This document shows, one piece after another, positions 1 to 9,115 of a DNA stretch of 64,000 bases (positions are counted from its first letter, which is position 1; each line of letters begins with the position of its first letter). The translations under genes were made by a program, and so were the position numbers. The notes under the pieces are model-generated. The model did no database searches. It was given only the letters and a program-made list of their open reading frames with translations, and was not told the DNA's origin. This DNA is from Clostridium vincentii (GTDB lineage: Bacteria > Bacillota > Clostridia > Clostridiales > Clostridiaceae), in assembly GCF_002995745.1 (NCBI RefSeq), contig NZ_PVXQ01000011.1, positions 26,133-90,132 on the forward strand. Direction: 5' to 3'.

Positions 1-1596
1 GTTGCAGGTACTGTTGAGAATTATAGGAAAGCAATAGACAAGGAAACTGAAAATAAAAAATATGATGTTGTAGAAGGTGAAAAAATTCTTCTTCAATTAT
101 TTAATAGAGAAGGATTTTCAAAGGCTTATTTACATAAAAATGTTGGTAAGGATATGATGAGTTATCTCTTTCCTAAAAATACAGGGATACAAATCGGTAA
201 AGCTCAAGATGTAGGAGATATTATATTAGAGGAAACTATAATCCTTGGGGATGGAATAAGATTTGGAGAAAAAGGATTTACCTTAAGCAAAATTATTAAA
301 GATGGAATTGAAGTTAAGGAAGCTAATAGAGGGGATCGGGTAAAATTATTTCCAAAAGAATATAGGAAGGGCGATGTTTTATTTAGAACATCAAGTAAGG
401 CTCTTTTTGATTCTCTAGAAGATAGCATGAAACCATTTTATAAAAAGATACTTCTTACAGGAGATGTAAAATTTAAAATTGGAGAAAGTATTTCCATAAC
501 CGCCACATATTTGGGCAATACATATGAAGTTCAAGGAGATATTGTTGAAAAAGCTGAGCATAAGGCTTTAGATAGAGAAAGAATAGTAGAGTCTCTTAAG
601 AAGTCTGGAGAATATCCATATAAGATTGAAAATATTGAATTTAAAGAATATGAAGAAGGCTTTATAAAAATATCAGCTATAAATAATTTAAGACGAGAAC
701 TGTTTGAAAAGATAGAAAAAGAAGTAACGGCAAAAGATAGGCGTAGAAGAAAAACTGGGGAGAAAATTTTAAAACCTTCTAAAGAAGCATCTTCTGTTGA
801 AATGCTTTTTACTTGCACTACAAAGGCCCAACTTGATATTTTAATTGAAGGAAAGGTTAAGGATATTGGTATTGACTTATTTAGTAGGGAAAAGGATGCT
901 ATAAGAATTAAGGATATAGATGATATATCAGATGTAAACTTATATATCTTAACTCCTGGGATAATCAAGGGTGAGTTTAATTCTATTGTGAATATTATTG
1001 AAAAACTAAAAAAGAAGATTAGTGGAATAATAACTTCAAATACTGGAATTATTAATCTTTATAAGGATCAATTAAATGTTATTGGAGATTATAAGCTTAA
1101 TATATTTAATTCACAGGCACTAAACTTTGCAAGAGAAGATATGGGTATTGTATCCTTAAGTCTTGAACTTAATAGACGTGAAATCAAGGAAATAATGAAG
1201 AGTAAAATTACTAAAGTAGCATGCTCTATTTATGGGAAAACTGAACTTATGGTAAGTGAGTATTGTCCGATAGGTAGTACTTTTGGAGAAAAGTCAAAAG
1301 ATAAGGAATGCAATGGAGTATGTATGAAAGATACTTTTACTTTAGTAGATAGAATGAATGAAAGTTTTAAAGTAATGACAGATAACTATTGTAGAAGCCA
1401 TATTTTAAATAATGTTCCACTAAATCTAATAGAGGAAATAGACGATTTAAAAACTATAGGAGTTGAAACTTTTAGAGTAGATTTTAAGGATGAAAGCTCA
1501 TTAGAAGTTAAAAATGTATTAGATATGTTAAAGGGTAATTATAGCATTGATGGAAAGCTATATACAAAAGGCCATTATAAAAGAGGTGTAGAATAA
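1..1596 (+). CDS. U32 family peptidase-like protein (RlhA/YdcP type), 5' end outside window
   Basis: The frame is open from base 1 and reads through to 1596, so the gene is cut by the window edge and about 531 C-terminal residues are visible. An internal ATG at 154 is not the start, because the codons before it already encode the family motif LFNREGFSKAYL. The region after it (YLFPKNTGIQIG) and the long mixed alpha/beta tail match U32 proteins carrying the DUF3656 domain. The Cys-rich stretch near SEYCPIGS and CNGVC in the last third resembles the conserved cysteines of this family. Members such as E. coli RlhA take part in hydroxylation of 23S rRNA cytidine; whether this copy does so is inferred. 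It ends 3 bases before mutS2, suggesting cotranscription. Confidence 0.85.
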   Translation, partial: VAGTVENYRKAIDKETENKKYDVVEGEKILLQLFNREGFSKAYLHKNVGKDMMSYLFPKNTGIQIGKAQDVGDIILEETIILGDGIRFGEKGFTLSKIIKDGIEVKEANRGDRVKLFPKEYRKGDVLFRTSSKALFDSLEDSMKPFYKKILLTGDVKFKIGESISITATYLGNTYEVQGDIVEKAEHKALDRERIVESLKKSGEYPYKIENIEFKEYEEGFIKISAINNLRRELFEKIEKEVTAKDRRRRKTGEKILKPSKEASSVEMLFTCTTKAQLDILIEGKVKDIGIDLFSREKDAIRIKDIDDISDVNLYILTPGIIKGEFNSIVNIIEKLKKKISGIITSNTGIINLYKDQLNVIGDYKLNIFNSQALNFAREDMGIVSLSLELNRREIKEIMKSKITKVACSIYGKTELMVSEYCPIGSTFGEKSKDKECNGVCMKDTFTLVDRMNESFKVMTDNYCRSHILNNVPLNLIEEIDDLKTIGVETFRVDFKDESSLEVKNVLDMLKGNYSIDGKLYTKGHYKRGVE

Positions 1597-1599
1597 AGA

Positions 1600-3960
1600 A
1601 TGAATCAAAGAGCATTACGAATATTAGAATTCAATAAGATAAGAGACAAAGTAAAAAAATATGCAGTAACAAGCGGCGGTAAGGAATTGGTTGAAGAATT
1701 AGTTCCTTATGAATCAGTTTATGATGTTAAAAATGCATTAGAAGAAACCAAGGAAGCATATGATTTAATAATAAATAAGGGAAATCCTCCATTTGAAGGG
1801 CTACATGATATACGCGAAGGTCTTGAAAGAGCAAAAAAAGGCGGTACACTAAGTGCTGGTCAGCTTCTATTAGTTGGAAATATGTTAAGATGCAGCAGAA
1901 CAGTTAAGGAATATTTAGGGAGAAAAGAAGAGGAACAAAGTTATCCTAAGCTTGAGGACCTGGGGTATATTCTCTCCCCAATAAATAGTTTAGAGTCTGA
2001 AATTGAAAGGGCAATTATTTCTGAAGAGGAAGTCAGTGATAGGGCAAGTAGCTCCCTTCATAATATTAGAAGAAGCTTAAAGGAAAAAATTTCTTCTGTA
2101 CGAGAAAAAATTAATTCCATAGTTAGAAGTAATGCAAAATATCTTCAAGATGCAATATATACTATGAGAGGAGATAGATATGTGTTGCCTGTTAAGTCAG
2201 AGTATAAGGGCTTAGTTCCTGGATTAGTTCATGACTTAAGTTCAACAGGAGCAACGTTTTTCATAGAACCAATGAGCTTAGTAAATATTAATAATGATAT
2301 TAAAGAATTAAAACTTAAGGAAGAGGCTGAAATTGAAAGAATTCTTTTGGAACTTTCAAGGAAGGTAAAAGAAAATGCAGAGATACTAAGTAGCAATATG
2401 AAAATATTACTTAAAATAGATTTTATATTCGCAAAGGGTAAATATTCTTCAGGAATAAGAGGAATTATGCCAGAGGTAAATGAAAATGGTGAATTTAATT
2501 TAATTGATGCAAGACATCCCTTAATAGAAGTAAAAGAGGCAGTTTCCTCTGATATGTATCTAGGAGAAACATTTACGGCACTAATGATTACAGGTCCAAA
2601 CACTGGAGGTAAAACTGTAACATTAAAGACTATAGGTCTTACTCACCTAATGGCAATGAGTGGACTTTTAATATGTGCAAAAGAAGGGTCGTCTATTAGT
2701 TTCTATAAAGAAGTATATGCTGATATCGGAGATGAACAAAGTATTGAGCAAAGTTTATCAACATTTTCTTCACATTTAACTAACATTGTGGAAGTTATTA
2801 AATATGCTGATAAGGATTCCTTAGCACTATTTGATGAGCTTGGAGCAGGAACTGATCCAACAGAGGGAGCGGCTCTAGCTATTTCAATTATAGAGACTTT
2901 AAAAGAGAGAGGAACAAAAATAATAGCGACTACTCATTACAGCGAACTAAAGGGTTATGCATTAAGAACCTCAGGGGTAGAGAATGCATCTGTGGAATTT
3001 GACATTGAGACGTTAAGACCAACATATAGATTATTAATAGGTATTCCAGGAAAGTCAAATGCATTTGAAATTAGTAAAAGGCTGGGATTAGATAATTCTG
3101 TTATAGAAAAAGCTAAAGAACATATGTCCCAAGATAATATTCAATTTGAAGATTTAATTAGAGATTTACAGGAAAAGAGTATAAAAGCTAATAAGGATGC
3201 ACGAGATGCAGAAAAACTTAGAATTCAAGCACAAACAGAAAAAAGAAATTATGAAGAAAAGCTTAAAAGACTAGAGATAAGTCGCGATAAAGCTTATAAA
3301 GAAGCGAGACAAGAAGCTAAGGAAATCATAGCAAGAGCTAAGGATGAGGCTGATGAAATCTTGAAAGCCATGAGAGAACTTGAAAAGCTAGGAATTTCAG
3401 GTGGTGGAAGAAAAAGACTTGAAGAAGAAAGAACAAAACTTAAAGATTCCCTTGAAGATAGAGAAAATTCTATTTTAAAGGAAAGAGAAAATTCTGGAGA
3501 ACTTATAGAAAAAGTTAGCCTTGGGATGGAGGCTTTTTTACCATCTTTAAATCAACGGGTTATTATAATTACTATGCCAGATAATAAAGGAGAAGTTCAA
3601 GTTGAGGCAGGTATTATGAAGATAAATGTTAAGCTTAAAGATTTAAGAAAAGGTGAAAATACTCCTAAGTCTAAGGAGAAAAAGAAGAAAAGAGAATTAA
3701 AGCTTAATCTTAAAGCTGTTGAAAGTAAGGTGGATTTAAGAGGCTTAGATGCTGAAGAGGCATGTTATATAGCAGATAAATATTTAGATGAAGCATGTAT
3801 GTCTAATCTTGGAGAAGTTGCTATAGTTCACGGAAAAGGAACAGGAGTTTTAAGGCAGGCAATTAATAATATGTTAAAGAGACACCCTCACGCGAAAAGC
3901 TATAGATTAGGTGTTTATGGTGAAGGTGGGGATGGTGTAACTATGGTAGAATTAAAATAA
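1600..3960 (+). CDS. mutS2: Endonuclease MutS2
   Basis: A 786-residue protein of normal length for MutS2, which acts on branched DNA and, in Bacillus, on collided ribosomes. The ATPase domain shows Walker A GPNTGGKT at residues 332-339 and a Walker B region FDELGAGTDPTEG, followed by the ABC-type THYSEL switch. A long charged coiled coil (about 515-640) precedes a C-terminal Smr nuclease domain beginning near residue 711 with VDLRGLDAEEA and containing HGKGTG at 744-749. MutS2 lacks the mismatch-recognition domain of MutS1, as here. The start codon lies 3 bases after the U32 gene stop, so the two are probably one transcript. No anomaly was seen. Confidence 0.97.
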   Translation: MNQRALRILEFNKIRDKVKKYAVTSGGKELVEELVPYESVYDVKNALEETKEAYDLIINKGNPPFEGLHDIREGLERAKKGGTLSAGQLLLVGNMLRCSRTVKEYLGRKEEEQSYPKLEDLGYILSPINSLESEIERAIISEEEVSDRASSSLHNIRRSLKEKISSVREKINSIVRSNAKYLQDAIYTMRGDRYVLPVKSEYKGLVPGLVHDLSSTGATFFIEPMSLVNINNDIKELKLKEEAEIERILLELSRKVKENAEILSSNMKILLKIDFIFAKGKYSSGIRGIMPEVNENGEFNLIDARHPLIEVKEAVSSDMYLGETFTALMITGPNTGGKTVTLKTIGLTHLMAMSGLLICAKEGSSISFYKEVYADIGDEQSIEQSLSTFSSHLTNIVEVIKYADKDSLALFDELGAGTDPTEGAALAISIIETLKERGTKIIATTHYSELKGYALRTSGVENASVEFDIETLRPTYRLLIGIPGKSNAFEISKRLGLDNSVIEKAKEHMSQDNIQFEDLIRDLQEKSIKANKDARDAEKLRIQAQTEKRNYEEKLKRLEISRDKAYKEARQEAKEIIARAKDEADEILKAMRELEKLGISGGGRKRLEEERTKLKDSLEDRENSILKERENSGELIEKVSLGMEAFLPSLNQRVIIITMPDNKGEVQVEAGIMKINVKLKDLRKGENTPKSKEKKKKRELKLNLKAVESKVDLRGLDAEEACYIADKYLDEACMSNLGEVAIVHGKGTGVLRQAINNMLKRHPHAKSYRLGVYGEGGDGVTMVELK

Positions 3961-3982
3961 TTATTTGTATGAGGTGATTAAT

Positions 3983-4717
3983 ATGTATTTAATAAGCGCT
4001 TGTTTATGTGGAGTAAATTGTAAATATAGTGGCGAAAATAATTTAAATGAGGATTGTCTTGCTTTGCTGGAGCAGGATCAAGCTATTTTAATATGTCCAG
4101 AACAGTTAGGTGGCCTCGCTACTCCTAGACCTTCAGCAGAGATTATAGGAGATGCAGAATCTATTAGTACTAAAGGAATAGGTAAGGTTATTACAAAAGA
4201 TGGTAAAGATGTTACTGCAGCTTTCTTAAGAGGAGCAAAAGAAACTATAAAAATAGCAAAGGCATCTGGGACCCTAGCAGCTATTTTAAAGGATGGAAGT
4301 CCATCTTGTGGTTGTAATTATGTTTATGATGGTAATTTTGCTGGAGAGATTATAGAAGGTGAAGGTATTACTTGTACTATGCTAAAAGATGCTGGTATCG
4401 AAGTTATATCTGATGAGGAGTACAGCAAAAAGATTTGTGAAAGCAAAACTTTAATATTTTTATCAGACTATGACTACAAGAGAAAAGAAGTTAATGAAGA
4501 TGAAATAGGGGAGTCTATATTATATACATTAACAAATAATGATGAAGAAATTATTACTGACTTACCTCCTATTGTTGAGAAACAAATGAAGAAGTTAGTC
4601 CTTTATATGGCAAGAGAAATGTTTGATATAAATGATTTAGATCAACTTAGTGAAGCTACAGGACTTACAGTTAAAGAGATTGAGGAGATTATTAAGGAAA
4701 GTAATCATGAAAAATAG
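3983..4717 (+). CDS. DUF523 domain protein
   Basis: The start is set at ATG 3983 because GAGGTGATT (3971-3979) is correctly spaced in front of it; an in-frame TTG at 3965 has no such site. The 244-residue protein begins MYLISACLCGVNCKYSG, the hallmark of DUF523, with further conserved CPEQLGGLATPRP and DGSPSCG cysteine motifs in the first 110 residues. Those cysteines suggest a metal or cluster site, but the function of the family is not established. The last 100 residues are acidic and helical with no domain I recognise. The gene ends in a bidirectional terminator shared with the convergent decarboxylase gene. Confidence 0.85.
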   Translation: MYLISACLCGVNCKYSGENNLNEDCLALLEQDQAILICPEQLGGLATPRPSAEIIGDAESISTKGIGKVITKDGKDVTAAFLRGAKETIKIAKASGTLAAILKDGSPSCGCNYVYDGNFAGEIIEGEGITCTMLKDAGIEVISDEEYSKKICESKTLIFLSDYDYKRKEVNEDEIGESILYTLTNNDEEIITDLPPIVEKQMKKLVLYMAREMFDINDLDQLSEATGLTVKEIEEIIKESNHEK

Positions 4718-4718
4718 A

Positions 4719-4754
4719 AGAAGTAAGTATAGGCAAAGGCCTATACTTACTTCT
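4719..4754. terminator. Bidirectional rho-independent terminator
   Basis: A perfect 16-bp inverted repeat (4719-4734 with 4739-4754, loop AAAG) lies exactly between the convergent DUF523 gene and the decarboxylase gene. T-rich sequence follows on the + side and A-rich sequence precedes it, so it can end transcription from both directions. Confidence 0.9.
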
Positions 4755-6218
4755 TTATCTTTTAACAGTTTTTATATAAGTTACTGTTAAATCTTCAGTC
4801 CCTTGGACATATAATTTAGCTTTTTTCAGGTCTTGTACATAGCTAATTATTTCTTTAGTAATTTGCTCGCCAGGACAAAGAATAGGTATCCCTGGTGGAT
4901 ATGCTAGTAAAAATTCTCCGGAAATTTTCCCTTCACTATCCTTTAATAAAGTATCTACTTTGTCTGAATTAAAGGCTTCTCTTGGATTTATAATTTTTTT
5001 AGGTGTAGGTGGAATATCTAAGAAATCAGGAATAGAAGGTCTTTTACCATAGTATTCATTAGAGATTTCTTTTAAAGCTTTTAATAACTTGTCATTACCT
5101 TCTTTAGTATCACCAAAGGTACCTACTGCTAAGATGTTATAAAAATCTGATAATTCCATCTGTATATGGTAATCATCTGCTAATATAGTCTCTAGTTCAT
5201 AACCGGTAATACCAAGATCTCTGCAAGAGATAGTAAGCTTAGTTGGATCTAAAGCGAATGATCCAGAATTTATCAAAGATTCCTTGCCAAAGCAATATAA
5301 GCCTGGAATTTTATTTATTTCTTCTCTAGTATAATTACATAATTCAATAGTTTCTTTCAAAAGTTTTTTCCCTTCTAAGGCAATTTGCCTTCTTGCACAA
5401 TCTAAAGAAGCCATTAGGATATATGAAGGAGAAGTTGTTTGTAATAAATTTAATATTTGTTTAACACGGTTTGGATTAACTAACTTGCTCTTTACATGAA
5501 GCAATGAACCTTGAGTTAAGGACCCTATAATTTTATGGGTACTTTGGGCACAAATATCTGCGCCTGCTTCAAGTGCAGATATTGGAAGCTCATCACAAAA
5601 TCCTAAGTGAGGACCATGAGCCTCATCCACTATTAATGGAATGTTATGATTATGAACAATCTTTGCAATTCTTTTTAAATCTGTAGCTATTCCATAATAG
5701 GTTGGATTGATTAAAAGAACAGCTTTTGCATCAGGATTTTCATTTAAAGCCTGTTCTACAATTTCAGGAGCAACACCGTGAGCAAGACCTAATTTTGCAT
5801 CAACTTCAGGCTGCATGAAAATAGGTATTGCTCCACTTAAAATAATTCCTGCAGTAACTGATTTGTGAACATTCCTAGGAACGAGTAATTTATCTCCGTC
5901 GGAGACTACAGACATTATCATTGCTTGGATAGCACCAGAAGTGCCGTGAATAGAGAAAAAGCTTGCATCAGCTCCATATGCATCTGCAGCAAGTTCTTGT
6001 GCCTCTTTAATAGGTCCTGTTGGATGATGTAAACTATCAACAAGTTTAAACACAGTAACATCTATTTTGAATGGATTTTCTCCCATAAAATCTTTAAATT
6101 CTTCATCCATACCTACTCCTTTTTTGTGTCCTGGAACATGAAAAGGTAAGGTGTTTCTATTAACATACTCTTTTAAAGCATCGAATAATGGTGTTTTTCT
6201 TTGATCATATTTGTTCAT
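4755..6218 (-). CDS. Orn/Lys/Arg decarboxylase family PLP enzyme
   Basis: A 487-residue fold-type I PLP enzyme of the basic amino acid decarboxylase group, cytoplasmic, probably making a polyamine precursor (cadaverine or agmatine). Visible motifs: the N-terminal PFHVPGHKKG signature, IHGTSGA for cofactor phosphate, the IVDEAHGPHLGF segment that holds the PLP-pyridine aspartate, and STHKIIGS with the Schiff-base lysine at about residue 229. Length matches the short SpeA/YaaO-type enzymes of Firmicutes, which lack the wing domain of enterobacterial enzymes. Substrate (arginine or lysine) cannot be decided from sequence alone. It is a single-gene unit with its own promoter and a shared terminator. 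Confidence 0.9.
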   Translation of the reverse strand: MNKYDQRKTPLFDALKEYVNRNTLPFHVPGHKKGVGMDEEFKDFMGENPFKIDVTVFKLVDSLHHPTGPIKEAQELAADAYGADASFFSIHGTSGAIQAMIMSVVSDGDKLLVPRNVHKSVTAGIILSGAIPIFMQPEVDAKLGLAHGVAPEIVEQALNENPDAKAVLLINPTYYGIATDLKRIAKIVHNHNIPLIVDEAHGPHLGFCDELPISALEAGADICAQSTHKIIGSLTQGSLLHVKSKLVNPNRVKQILNLLQTTSPSYILMASLDCARRQIALEGKKLLKETIELCNYTREEINKIPGLYCFGKESLINSGSFALDPTKLTISCRDLGITGYELETILADDYHIQMELSDFYNILAVGTFGDTKEGNDKLLKALKEISNEYYGKRPSIPDFLDIPPTPKKIINPREAFNSDKVDTLLKDSEGKISGEFLLAYPPGIPILCPGEQITKEIISYVQDLKKAKLYVQGTEDLTVTYIKTVKR

Positions 6219-6294
6219 TTATACGCCTGCTTTCTTAATTACTCTATTTAGAATAATATATTAAATTAATATTTTAGAATATTAATCCTATATG

Positions 6295-6323
6295 ATTATA
6301 TTGTATAAGTATGGACTATGCAA
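6295..6323 (-). promoter_or_regulatory. Sigma-A-type promoter for the decarboxylase gene
   Basis: Read on the - strand, TTGCAT (6323-6318) and a perfect TATAAT (6300-6295) are separated by 17 bases. This predicts a leader of about 70 nucleotides before the start codon at 6218. No riboswitch-like structure was recognised in that leader. Confidence 0.7.
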
Positions 6324-6512
6324 TATATATTACGTTAATTTTGTAGTAATAAAGAATCAATTAATATAAAAGGGAATACTTGTATTTTAAATGCTAAACA
6401 TTAGAAGATTTTTGAAAAGAATTCCTTAATTTGATTCTATATGTATAAAAAAATATATTTTTGGGATAATAACAATATATGTATAAAAATGTATAAGAGG
6501 AGTGAGTTAAGT

Positions 6513-7103
6513 TTGAATTTAACAAATAGAAAAATAAAAGTAGGATATAGTGTAAAAAAAGAAAGAATGAATGGATCAGTTCCTGGAATATTATATGGTA
6601 AAAAAATTGGAAATGTTCTAGTGGAGGTAGATGAAAAGGAATTAGCTAAAGAACTCTTTTCGTCAGGAGAACATGGAATATTAAATTATAGTATAAACGG
6701 AAATAATGAAAGAGGAGTATTAAAAGAAGTTCAAAGGCATCCGGTATCCCATAAAATTATCCATATTGATCTAGAGCAAATATCAGAGAATGAAGAAATG
6801 CAATTAGAAGTTCCTATTCAATATGTTGGAGAAGAATGGTTAAATAAAAGGGGAGCAATACTTCAAAAGGAAAAAACTGTAGTAAAGGTGAGCTGCAGAG
6901 CAGATGTTTTACCTAAAACTATTAAGATTGATGTATCTAAGGGCGAAGTAGGTGCTGTGTATAGATATGAAGATCTAGAAATAGATAAGAAAATATCTAT
7001 TATTGATAATATAGAAAGTGTAATAGCTTCCGTAAGTAATGAAAATAAATTAACTGCTGAATTATTTAAAGAAGAAATTGAAGAAAAACAAGTAACTGAT
7101 TAA
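6513..7103 (+). CDS. ctc: Ribosomal protein L25/Ctc family, with TL5 C-terminal domain
   Basis: The start chosen is TTG 6513, preceded by AGGAGTGA (6498-6505). The open frame continues upstream to 6441, but those residues (tyrosine- and asparagine-rich) do not belong to the family. The resulting 196-residue protein has the 5S rRNA-binding L25 domain (about 1-90, including the GSVPGILYGKK loop and the HRPVSH-like RHPVSHKIIHIDLEQI segment) and the beta-rich TL5/Ctc domain (about 95-180). Ctc proteins bind the large subunit and are general stress proteins in Bacillus. Single-gene unit ending in a clear terminator. The odd start codon may keep expression low. Confidence 0.88.
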   Translation: MNLTNRKIKVGYSVKKERMNGSVPGILYGKKIGNVLVEVDEKELAKELFSSGEHGILNYSINGNNERGVLKEVQRHPVSHKIIHIDLEQISENEEMQLEVPIQYVGEEWLNKRGAILQKEKTVVKVSCRADVLPKTIKIDVSKGEVGAVYRYEDLEIDKKISIIDNIESVIASVSNENKLTAELFKEEIEEKQVTD

Positions 7104-7105
7104 TT

Positions 7106-7132
7106 AAAAGGGTATTAAGTTACCCTTTTTTA
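7106..7132 (+). terminator. Rho-independent terminator after ctc
   Basis: Stem AAAAGGGTA (7106-7114) pairs with TACCCTTTT (7121-7129) and is followed by a T run. Confidence 0.88.
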
Positions 7133-7164
7133 TTGTAATCAAAAGGTAAAATTTAACTTTGTTA

Positions 7165-7192
7165 TTGTAAAAGTATCTATATGTTGTATAAT
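7165..7192 (+). promoter_or_regulatory. Sigma-A-type promoter for the phosphohexomutase gene
   Basis: TTGTAA (7165-7170) and a perfect TATAAT (7187-7192) with a 16-base spacer, 34 bases before the GTG start. Confidence 0.6.
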
Positions 7193-7225
7193 AAGTTAGG
7201 TAAGAGTAAGTGAGGAGGGGTTTTA

Positions 7226-8947
7226 GTGTATAAAGAAAAATATGAAAATTGGTTAAATTCTAAAATTATAAATGAAGAAATAAAGGGTGAACTACGTGAC
7301 ATAAAAGATGAAAAGGAAATTGAAGATAGATTCTATAAGGATTTAGAATTTGGTACTGGTGGTTTAAGAGGTGTAATTGGAGCGGGTAGTAATAGAATGA
7401 ATATATATACAGTTTCGAAAGCAACTCAAGGGTTTGCAAATTACTTAAATGAAAATTTTAAAAATCCATCAGTAGCAATTGCTTATGATTCAAGAAATAT
7501 GTCAAAGGAATTTTCAAAAGCTGCAGCATTAACATTATGTGCAAGCGGTGTTAAGGTTTATCTTTATGAAAGCCTAAGACCAACACCTGTACTTTCATTT
7601 TCAGTAAGATATTTAAATTGTCAAGGTGGTATAGTTGTTACTGCATCACATAATCCAAAACAATACAATGGATATAAAGTATATGATGAATTTGGTGGAC
7701 AAGTTACTGACGATAAGGCTGATAAGATAATATCAGCTGCAAATAAAATAGATAACTTTGAGGAAATTAAGACAATAAAAGAAGGAGAAGCTATTGAAAA
7801 AGGCTTACTTGTTTATATAGGGGAAGAAATTGATAAAGAGTATACCGAAAAGGTAAAAGCTTTAACTATAAGAAAAGAATTAGTTGAGAAAAATGCTAAG
7901 GACTTAAAAATAATTTTTACTCCAATACACGGAAGTGGAAATATTCCTGTAAGAAGGGTGCTAGCGGAGCTAGGATATGAAAATGTAAAGGTAGTTAAGG
8001 AACAAGAGGCTCCAGATGGGAACTTTCCAACAACTAATTATCCGAATCCGGAGTCACCACAGGTATTTGAATTAGCATTGGAAATGGCTAAGAAAGAACC
8101 AGCTGATGTAATATTTGGTACTGATCCTGATTGTGATAGAATTGGTGTACTTGTTAATGAAGGTGAAGGAAAATATAGAATCCTAACTGGTAACCAAACA
8201 GGATTACTTTTAACTAATTACATGTTAAGTTCATTGAAGGAAACAAATTCTTTGCCTGATAATGGAGTTATAATTAAAACAATAGTTACAACAGAGGGTG
8301 CTAGAAAAATTGCAGAAGATTATAACATAGAAATTATTGATGTTTTAACTGGATTTAAATATATTGGAGAAAAAATTCAACAATTTAATATAGCTGGAGA
8401 TAAAAAATATCTATTTGGATTTGAAGAAAGTTATGGATATTTGGCAGGAGATTTTGTTAGAGATAAAGATGCAGTTATAGCAGCAATGCTTATAGCAGAA
8501 ATGACTTTATATTATAAAGATAAAGGTATCAGTCTTTATGAAGCTCTAATTAATCTTTATGAGAAGTATGGATTTTTTAAAGAAGATTTAGTTTCAATCG
8601 AACTTGCTGGAAAAGAAGGTAGTGAAAAGATAACTGCTTGTATAGATTCGTTAAGAAAAACTAAATTAACTGATGTTGATGGCGTTAAAATTTTAACTAA
8701 GTTAGATTATAAACTTAGAATAGAAGAAGATATGATAAATTCAGATAAGAAGGATATTAATCTTCCACCTTCTAATGTTTTGAAATTTATTTTAGAAGAT
8801 GGTTCATATTTCGTTGTTAGACCTTCAGGAACTGAACCAAAGATGAAGATTTACTTAGCTGTTAGAGGTAATAGTTTAGAAAATGCTGATAGTGAACTAG
8901 AGAGATTTAAAGATAAGGTTATGAATATAATAAACTCAAAACTATAA
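7226..8947 (+). CDS. Phosphohexomutase (phosphoglucomutase/phosphomannomutase)
   Basis: Start GTG 7226 follows the strong site GAGGAGGGG (7212-7220). The 573-residue enzyme has all four alpha-D-phosphohexomutase landmarks in order: active-site serine in TASHNPKQYNG (Ser about 141), metal loop GTDPDCDRIG, sugar-binding FGFEESYGY and the phosphate-binding RPSGTEPKMKIY near the C-terminus. Length and sequence match the Firmicute PgcA group that interconverts glucose 1- and 6-phosphate, feeding UDP-glucose and so wall and capsule glycans. It lies alone between a promoter and a double terminator, upstream of the surface-polysaccharide genes but not in their operon. Exact sugar preference is inferred. 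Confidence 0.93.
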   Translation: MYKEKYENWLNSKIINEEIKGELRDIKDEKEIEDRFYKDLEFGTGGLRGVIGAGSNRMNIYTVSKATQGFANYLNENFKNPSVAIAYDSRNMSKEFSKAAALTLCASGVKVYLYESLRPTPVLSFSVRYLNCQGGIVVTASHNPKQYNGYKVYDEFGGQVTDDKADKIISAANKIDNFEEIKTIKEGEAIEKGLLVYIGEEIDKEYTEKVKALTIRKELVEKNAKDLKIIFTPIHGSGNIPVRRVLAELGYENVKVVKEQEAPDGNFPTTNYPNPESPQVFELALEMAKKEPADVIFGTDPDCDRIGVLVNEGEGKYRILTGNQTGLLLTNYMLSSLKETNSLPDNGVIIKTIVTTEGARKIAEDYNIEIIDVLTGFKYIGEKIQQFNIAGDKKYLFGFEESYGYLAGDFVRDKDAVIAAMLIAEMTLYYKDKGISLYEALINLYEKYGFFKEDLVSIELAGKEGSEKITACIDSLRKTKLTDVDGVKILTKLDYKLRIEEDMINSDKKDINLPPSNVLKFILEDGSYFVVRPSGTEPKMKIYLAVRGNSLENADSELERFKDKVMNIINSKL

Positions 8948-8968
8948 AAGTTTAATAAGGCATAATCA

Positions 8969-9019
8969 AGAAATAACAGACCAAATACACAGTTCATCTT
9001 TGGTCTGTTATTTCTTTTT
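8969..9019 (+). terminator. Rho-independent terminator after the phosphohexomutase gene
   Basis: A perfect 17-bp stem (8969-8985 with 8999-9015) with a 13-base loop, followed by TTTTA. Confidence 0.88.
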
Positions 9020-9027
9020 ATGTGCTT

Positions 9028-9061
9028 AAAATGCTATCATTTGCAATGATGATAGCATTTT
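9028..9061 (+). terminator. Second, tandem terminator-like hairpin
   Basis: AAAATGCTATCAT (9028-9040) pairs with ATGATAGCATTTT (9049-9061). It sits 9 bases past the first terminator and just before a TATAAT (9075-9080) that may belong to the promoter of the next operon. It may act as a backup terminator or shield that operon from readthrough. Confidence 0.6.
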
Positions 9062-9115
9062 ATTTCATTTAGGGTATAATTATAAGATACATAATAAGTT
9101 TAGGTGGTGGAGACT

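Noticed and set aside
6441..6512. Longer N-terminus for the L25/Ctc protein
   Set aside because: The upstream residues are not family-like and there is no ribosome site before 6441, while TTG 6513 has AGGAGTGA at good distance.
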